Virus record (IMG/VR): IMGVR_UViG_3300032061_000001
Coordinates: 1 to 64,000 of that record
Source of the DNA: a virus
DNA length: 64,000 bases
Direction: 5' to 3' (one strand)
Below are positions 59,692-64,000 of this stretch, in pieces; the stretch's first letter is position 1, and each line of letters begins with the position of its first letter. The translations under genes were made by a program, and so were the position numbers. Under the pieces are notes generated by a model that did no database searches, was not told the origin of the DNA, and saw only the letters and a list, made by a program, of their open reading frames with translations.

Positions 59692-59721
59692 TTGACAATG
59701 TATATTAATCTATACGATACT
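59692..59721 (+). promoter_or_regulatory. Plus-strand promoter without a downstream gene
   Basis: TTGACA (59692-59697), 18-bp spacer, GATACT (59716-59721). Only a 10-codon frame follows before the hairpin at 59758; the promoter lies between two convergent genes. Confidence 0.45.
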
Positions 59722-59757
59722 TAGTTTTCGTAGTGAGCAAATGAAGGACTACCATTC

Positions 59758-59787
59758 CCCCGCTTTTGGTTAATTCTGAGAGCGGGG
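59758..59787. terminator. Bidirectional terminator-like hairpin
   Basis: CCCCGCT (59758-59764) and AGCGGGG (59781-59787) form a 7-bp GC-rich stem around the stop codon of the lytic gene. There is no T-run, so it is weaker than a normal intrinsic terminator. Confidence 0.45.
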
Positions 59788-60585
59788 TTCAAGTAATCCA
59801 AATTCCTGCAATAATTTAACATCCCATTCCTTCAAGACATAAATTCTCGTAATTTCTCCTGGCTGTGTATATTCAACGTCGAAACCTGGATTGATATTTA
59901 GAAATTCATCATAATCTATCATAAGTATAGATGAAATCCTTCGAAGGCTGTGCGATCCCCTTTTCAATTCGACAACCTCCAAACTTTCGTTCTCTTCTTT
60001 AATTTCATATCTTTTTGGATTTGAGACTATCTTTAAGATTGCATAGAATTTAGGAATGTAATCCATCGTTTCTTTTGATAGTACCAGATCCCAATAATTA
60101 TTTGACTTAGATTTTATTATCGCTGAATTTATGCTCGTTGGTCCGGCATTATAGGCCGCTATTGCCAAATTCCAATCCCCGAACAATTTATAAAGCGATA
60201 AAAGATAGTTCGAAGCCGCGATTGTTGATTTATGAAAATCATAGCGAGAATCTTTCCATGACCCCCTATTTAAACCATATGCATTCCCAGTAGATTTTAT
60301 AAATTGCCAACAACCGGCTGCATTTTTATTGCTATTTGAGGCACAATTGAATCCCGATTCAACTATCGGTAACCAAGAAATCTCTTCGGGTACCCCTTTT
60401 TCTCTGAAGATTTTGACAATCTCTTTGCGATATAGCCTGGATCTTAACAGGGATGCTTTTAAATGAGGTTTGAGTCTCCCAGTATATTCAGATACCCAAT
60501 GATCAATTCTCTTATTTGATGGTATTTCCATAGCATAAGAGGTACTGATAATTAGTATCTGGATTAGTATGAGTATTAGTTTCAT
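59770..60585 (-). CDS. Exported lytic transglyc­osylase (endolysin candidate)
   Basis: 271 aa. Signal peptide residues 1-18 (ends SYA). SLT domain: IVESGF with catalytic Glu76, NAAGCWQF (88-95) and AYNAGP (144-149). C-terminal ~70 residues (SSILMIDYDEFLNINPGF) resemble a degenerate LysM segment. It cuts the glycan between MurNAc and GlcNAc and needs export by its own signal, so lysis may not require a classical holin. Transcription from 60592 places the start at the ATG (leaderless). Confidence 0.8.
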   Translation of the reverse strand: MKLILILIQILIISTSYAMEIPSNKRIDHWVSEYTGRLKPHLKASLLRSRLYRKEIVKIFREKGVPEEISWLPIVESGFNCASNSNKNAAGCWQFIKSTGNAYGLNRGSWKDSRYDFHKSTIAASNYLLSLYKLFGDWNLAIAAYNAGPTSINSAIIKSKSNNYWDLVLSKETMDYIPKFYAILKIVSNPKRYEIKEENESLEVVELKRGSHSLRRISSILMIDYDEFLNINPGFDVEYTQPGEITRIYVLKEWDVKLLQEFGLLEPRSQN

Positions 60586-60591
60586 GGTTTG

Positions 60592-60620
60592 AGAATAGAC
60601 TTTGATTTATTTTTGGTCAA
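60592..60620 (-). promoter_or_regulatory. Promoter of the lytic transglycosylase
   Basis: Minus strand TTGACC (60615-60620), 17-bp spacer, TATTCT (60592-60597); the ATG at 60585 lies 7 bases past the -10, consistent with a leaderless transcript and with the absence of a Shine-Dalgarno. Confidence 0.55.
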
Positions 60621-60634
60621 TATGCATTATTTTG

Positions 60635-60664
60635 TTGACACATTATAAAGTATTAAAGTATATT
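60635..60664 (+). promoter_or_regulatory. Sigma70-type promoter (TATAAAGTA family)
   Basis: TTGACA (60635-60640), 18-bp spacer with TATAAAGTATTAAAG, TATATT (60659-60664), 40 bases before the ATG at 60705. Near-identical spacer block to the promoter at 44265. Confidence 0.75.
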
Positions 60665-60704
60665 TAATTTACATTGATTAAATAACACTCAAACAGGGAC
60701 CAAA

Positions 60705-60890
60705 ATGAAAGAATTCAGTCTTAATCAAATAGTAAAGGGAAAATTTGCAGGAACTTTTGTGATTTTGGGGTTCAGAAAAATAGATGGGGTTGAATATGTT
60801 CAGTTAAAACCGGTTAATCCGGATAATCATAGGCAACATGGAATTGGAGAAATAGCACTTCCGATAATTTCGATAGAAGAAATCGATTAA
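60705..60890 (+). CDS. Small phage protein, unknown function
   Basis: 61 aa, ribosome site CAGGGACCAAA. A short beta protein with FVILGFRKIDGVEYVQLKPV; one of several widespread small phage proteins without known function. First gene of the plus-strand trio. Confidence 0.6.
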   Translation: MKEFSLNQIVKGKFAGTFVILGFRKIDGVEYVQLKPVNPDNHRQHGIGEIALPIISIEEID

Positions 60891-60942
60891 AATAATGCCG
60901 GGCCAACCAGGCTTACCATCTAACCTTAAATAGAGCTTAAAT

Positions 60943-61260
60943 ATGAAACAAAAACAAAAAGACATTGTACTTAATATTCTGATCCATTCCGCCGAAACTT
61001 ATCTACAGCGCAATTACCAAACGCTGGCTAAACCACAGTTGGATTCGTATAAATATGATTGCCAGAGTCTAATCGATAGAGAACCAGGAACGGCAATCCG
61101 TTTATATTTTGGTTATATTGAATTGACCTTCAAAGAGGGCCAATTGTTTGTTGATCAGAGGATCCTGGATAAAATCCCGCATGAGGTATACGATGATTTT
61201 CACTCTGATCATGTTCAGGCATGTCTGCTTGCCATAGAGGTTCTGCTTCTTTCTAATTGA
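60943..61260 (+). CDS. Phage protein of unknown function
   Basis: 105 aa, weak ribosome site (AGAGC). Helical N-terminal half (NILIHSAETYLQRNYQTLAK) and beta C-terminal half. Overlaps the holin-like gene as TTGA. No family recognised. Confidence 0.55.
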   Translation: MKQKQKDIVLNILIHSAETYLQRNYQTLAKPQLDSYKYDCQSLIDREPGTAIRLYFGYIELTFKEGQLFVDQRILDKIPHEVYDDFHSDHVQACLLAIEVLLLSN

Positions 61261-61577
61261 TTAAATATCTCTGGAACAATACTGCGACCTGCGTTTTAGT
61301 TATCAATATCTCTTTGGTCTGGCTTCCAAAAACTGGAGTGATTGAATTTAGCGATGGAACAAATATGCTCCTTTTGTTTTTGCTCCCGTTCTTGCTTTTA
61401 CTGGTAAGGATTGATTTCCTAGATAAAAAAATTGATAAGATCCCGGTAATTCATGTTTTTAAAGCCCCAGAAGATGGAGGGGCGGAAATTAAAGGATTTT
61501 TTGATGACTGGGAAAAACGAAAAGTTCATATTAGACCGGAACCGGAAGATGGACCTCCAACTTCAAGGACAAAATAG
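61257..61577 (+). CDS. Two-helix membrane protein, possible holin, TTG start
   Basis: 106 aa starting at TTG 61257, coupled to the previous gene. Two hydrophobic segments (~residues 11-24 and ~35-52), then a basic and a Pro/Glu-rich tail. Closeness to the lytic transglycosylase gene and this shape suggest a holin; the tail is longer than in most. Confidence 0.45.
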   Translation: MIKYLWNNTATCVLVINISLVWLPKTGVIEFSDGTNMLLLFLLPFLLLLVRIDFLDKKIDKIPVIHVFKAPEDGGAEIKGFFDDWEKRKVHIRPEPEDGPPTSRTK

Positions 61578-61579
61578 CA

Positions 61580-63055
61580 TTAATATTTAAAAATCATGGA
61601 TCCGCCCATAATCTTTTCAATTAGTCTGCTTATCAAACCTATTCGTTGCTGATCTTTAGTGGCTGTACCGCTGCCTAGTATTCTATGCAACTCAATTATC
61701 GATGAACTCAGAAGGGAATTCTCAGCGGACTCGACTGTATTATAACTGCTGGATATTCCTCCAACGCTGAAACTTCTGCTTGCGATACCACCAGATCTTC
61801 CCAATCCGCTTTGGACATAAATATCAATTGCTGCTATTTTAGAGATTACATCCAAAGCCATGGATTGTATTTCTGGATCGGTTATCCCAGCTATCACAGT
61901 TCCATTCCAGAAGTTTTTGACCTTATTTCTGTCCCCATAATTGTTCTTTGAGTAGATTGTTCGATTCCAAATACCAGGTAACCCGAGAGTAACTGTATTT
62001 CCAGCAACTATCATCCCGAAGGGGAATCCCCGAACGACAACTTGACCGTCAGTACTAAATTCAACTCTTTGCATATCGATAGCTATCTTAGAATCTCCTT
62101 GTCCGGTACCCTTATATTTTCCCCATAGTTCTATGATGCCCTGAAGCATATTTACCGGGAACTCAAAGGACATATCTGAAGTTTCTGAATACGGCTTGGG
62201 GATATCCATCACCGGGTTAAGATATTTGTAACCAAGCTTTACCAAATCTTTATCGCTGCTATAAAGTCTCGGTTCGATATCAGTCATTATTAATGTCTCT
62301 GCGACAATTCTGAAGGCATTATTAATCCAATATTGATATTCGCTATTCTGATATTTTTTAATATCCACCAAGACAACTTCGACTTCGTTTTGAGCCGGTA
62401 GTAAATCCATATCTTCAATTGTGACCCTAATATAATCACCGCCTTCAACCGAAGGAGTTGTCATGTAATCGGTCAGAATATAATCTGTATAATCATCACT
62501 GATAACAACTGGCTCCCCGTTATTCCATTGCAGAGTTTTGTTGGTGAAATTCCAGACAATTTCCATCGCCCCTACTGTAGTTTCTTTGCTAATTTCCGTA
62601 ATCTCAACACCAGTTATTTTTCTAAGCTCTTGTTGGATTTGTAAAGTTGTGTTAGATACAAGATCAACTCCAAGTAAATATTGAGCTGTAATATTGGCAA
62701 CAGAAATCGGCACTACACTAAATTCGGCGGAGGCAGTTACCCCATTGATAGATACTTGCAATGTGTGTTTTCCAATATTAAGAGGTAGATCAATATCAAC
62801 ATTAGCTCCGAGGTCAAAGACAACATTATTCAGATCGTATTCTTTAGTCAGTTTTGTGGTTGAATCTGTAATCGTTTCTGTCCAGGTAGTGAGATCATAT
62901 TCCATACCAAGAAAGGTAATTATCTTGGCAGTGAAGATATTGTCCTGTAATACATCATAAATATCTATGATCTTAATTCTTACTTTGAGATCTTTATACG
63001 CAGTCTCAAACCGGCAAAATTCTGGTTTTAGGAACTTAATAGATAGTTCTGCCAT
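61580..63055 (-). CDS. Virion structural protein, unassigned
   Basis: 491 aa, ribosome site AAAGGATAACCA. Beta-rich: NIGKHTLQVSINGVTASAEF, EVEVVLVDIKKYQNSEY, MQRVEFSTDGQVVVRGFPFG, with a helical end. The layout resembles a virion protein near the portal or neck. It converges with the plus-strand trio. Confidence 0.5.
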   Translation of the reverse strand: MAELSIKFLKPEFCRFETAYKDLKVRIKIIDIYDVLQDNIFTAKIITFLGMEYDLTTWTETITDSTTKLTKEYDLNNVVFDLGANVDIDLPLNIGKHTLQVSINGVTASAEFSVVPISVANITAQYLLGVDLVSNTTLQIQQELRKITGVEITEISKETTVGAMEIVWNFTNKTLQWNNGEPVVISDDYTDYILTDYMTTPSVEGGDYIRVTIEDMDLLPAQNEVEVVLVDIKKYQNSEYQYWINNAFRIVAETLIMTDIEPRLYSSDKDLVKLGYKYLNPVMDIPKPYSETSDMSFEFPVNMLQGIIELWGKYKGTGQGDSKIAIDMQRVEFSTDGQVVVRGFPFGMIVAGNTVTLGLPGIWNRTIYSKNNYGDRNKVKNFWNGTVIAGITDPEIQSMALDVISKIAAIDIYVQSGLGRSGGIASRSFSVGGISSSYNTVESAENSLLSSSIIELHRILGSGTATKDQQRIGLISRLIEKIMGGSMIFKY

Positions 63056-63058
63056 TGG

Positions 63059-64000
63059 TTATCCTTTTTTACTTCTATGCTTTAGCTTTTGTTTTTTGGA
63101 TATTTTTTTCTTATTCAATTGGATCAGTTTTTCTTTAGCCTGATTGATATAATTGCCATCCGGATAGAATCTGATATAAGCTTCATAATCTTCTATTTTT
63201 CCATTTCTGTTTGCCCTGTCGAATGCCAGCTGGTCTTTTGCTTGGCTTATTAAATTCGATTTTATATCAGGCGATATGAATGCCTTATTCATATTGTCTG
63301 AATTAGAATCAAATGTGCCTTGATTATTTACTGATTTTATTTGGTTAGAGTTAAAAACTGCTATTTCGCTCCCATATTTTACTCCATCATATCCAAGTCG
63401 TTGAGCTATGTTATTATCATATTCCTGAGCAAGAGCTAGAAGATTCTCATTGCTTGCCTTTTTTAGGCTTGCATTATCTACATAGGTTATATAATATCCA
63501 TTGTCTGCCATTTCTATATCTGGTTTTGATCGATCATGGTAATAATTTTTAGCTTCTTTTAATTTTTTCTCAAAAAAAGAACTCGCTTTATCTTTATCTG
63601 ATTCACTGAAGAATTTCTTTTCCCTGCCACTAAATCCAGCTAATCTTTCCTTTGGTACTATCTTTTCGAGTTCCGATGAAATATGTCCTCGCTGTTTTTC
63701 CGTCAAATTACCCCAATCAAGAAGTTTTTCCGACTTTAAATAAACACTGTGTATATTTTTACCATATTGCTTGGCTTTATCTATATTTGGAGTAAAATAA
63801 TACCCATAACCGAGAGCTGTTAGTTTTTCCCCTTTTTGATTAAATTCCGTAAATTTACCATTGGTACCATGATAGACAACCAATGGTTTCCCAGAACTAT
63901 CGACAACTTTAGAATCGCCAAACCAATCTTTGAAGGCTTTGCTTTCGGTGCCGTTTTTCTTCCAGTCTTCGATTTTTGCTTGGTCTGTTTGTTTTTTCTC
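63059..64000 (-). CDS. Large protein with ADP-ribosyltransferase domain, C-terminal part (runs off the window)
   Basis: The frame is open to base 64000 and continues beyond; an apparent start at 63883 is an internal TTG. ESKAFKDWFGDSKVVDSSGK, then PLVVYHGTNGKF and GYGYYFTPNIDKAKQYG are the signature of the ART domain in phage polyvalent proteins; a conserved GSEIAVFNSNQIKSVN ends the domain. Polyvalent proteins are packaged and injected; the C-terminal basic tail (KKKISKKQKLKHRSKKG) could bind DNA. NAD-dependent modification of a host target is inferred. Confidence 0.75.
   Translation of the reverse strand, partial: EKKQTDQAKIEDWKKNGTESKAFKDWFGDSKVVDSSGKPLVVYHGTNGKFTEFNQKGEKLTALGYGYYFTPNIDKAKQYGKNIHSVYLKSEKLLDWGNLTEKQRGHISSELEKIVPKERLAGFSGREKKFFSESDKDKASSFFEKKLKEAKNYYHDRSKPDIEMADNGYYITYVDNASLKKASNENLLALAQEYDNNIAQRLGYDGVKYGSEIAVFNSNQIKSVNNQGTFDSNSDNMNKAFISPDIKSNLISQAKDQLAFDRANRNGKIEDYEAYIRFYPDGNYINQAKEKLIQLNKKKISKKQKLKHRSKKG

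Noticed and set aside
1-64000. CRISPR array
   Set aside because: No regularly spaced repeats with unique spacers were seen; the 11-bp arrays have no spacers.
1-64000. Integrase, transposase, terminase or portal genes
   Set aside because: No protein in the window shows tyrosine or serine recombinase, DDE transposase, or terminase signatures; they may lie outside the window.

Overview
The window is about 64 kb of a tailed double-stranded DNA phage or prophage. It is AT-rich, tightly packed and transcribed almost entirely from the minus strand. The phage is a contractile-tailed (myovirus-type) virus: a tail sheath, tail tube, tape-measure protein, P2/T4-like baseplate genes and tail fibre are recognisable, along with a capsid protein, scaffold and prohead protease. 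Several encoded proteins carry signal peptides or lipoboxes and one looks like an outer-membrane beta-barrel, so the host is a Gram-negative (diderm) bacterium; I cannot name it. No integrase, terminase or portal gene is visible and the sequence is open at both ends. A Rha/KilAC antirepressor and a ribbon-helix-helix regulator hint at temperate ancestry.

Layout. (1) 1-3.4 kb: a signalling module read leftwards, nicotinamidase-like hydrolase, vWA protein, protein kinase and PP2C phosphatase (cut by the window edge), resembling the TerY-P triads of bacterial stress loci. (2) 3.5-11 kb: many small accessory genes, including a nucleotidyltransferase, a DUF1064 nuclease-like protein, a KTSC protein and a radical SAM enzyme. 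(3) 11.1-12.6 kb: a divergent plus-strand pair, a coiled-coil protein ending in a ubiquitin-like domain and a winged-helix protein, behind an 11-bp-period repeat array. (4) 12.6-22.8 kb: J-domain protein, two DNA methyltransferases, DnaB helicase, replication initiator-like proteins, a second 11-bp repeat array, antirepressor and RHH regulator. (5) 22.8-32.2 kb: small-RNA candidates and a recombination block (SF2 helicase, SMC-like ATPase, annealing-protein candidate, PD-(D/E)XK exonuclease) with HTH regulators. (6) 32.2-34.7 kb: four exported proteins. (7) 34.8-58.7 kb: the virion genes, in order from head (right) to tail fibre (left), interrupted at 39.8-40.2 and 42.2-44.2 kb by lipoproteins, small regulators and structured RNAs. 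(8) 58.7-61.6 kb: a plus-strand island around a minus-strand lytic transglycosylase. (9) 61.6-64 kb: a virion protein and the end of a large protein with an ADP-ribosyltransferase domain.

Regulation. At least five promoters share TTGACA followed by a TATAAAGTA-type block and a -10 hexamer. Many genes are translationally coupled through ATGA or TAATG overlaps with AAAAGGAG-type ribosome sites; others look leaderless. Hairpin-plus-T-run terminators sit immediately upstream of the ribosome sites of selected genes (nicotinamidase, a 67-aa protein, tape measure), which would lower their expression relative to the operon. A 9-A slippery run joins the two tail-assembly chaperone frames.

Most interesting: the TerY-P-like module with a nicotinamidase, the phage ubiquitin-like protein, the paired phased repeat arrays, the small RNA whose loop complements the phage ribosome-binding consensus, and three degenerate tRNA-like or switch-like RNA structures.
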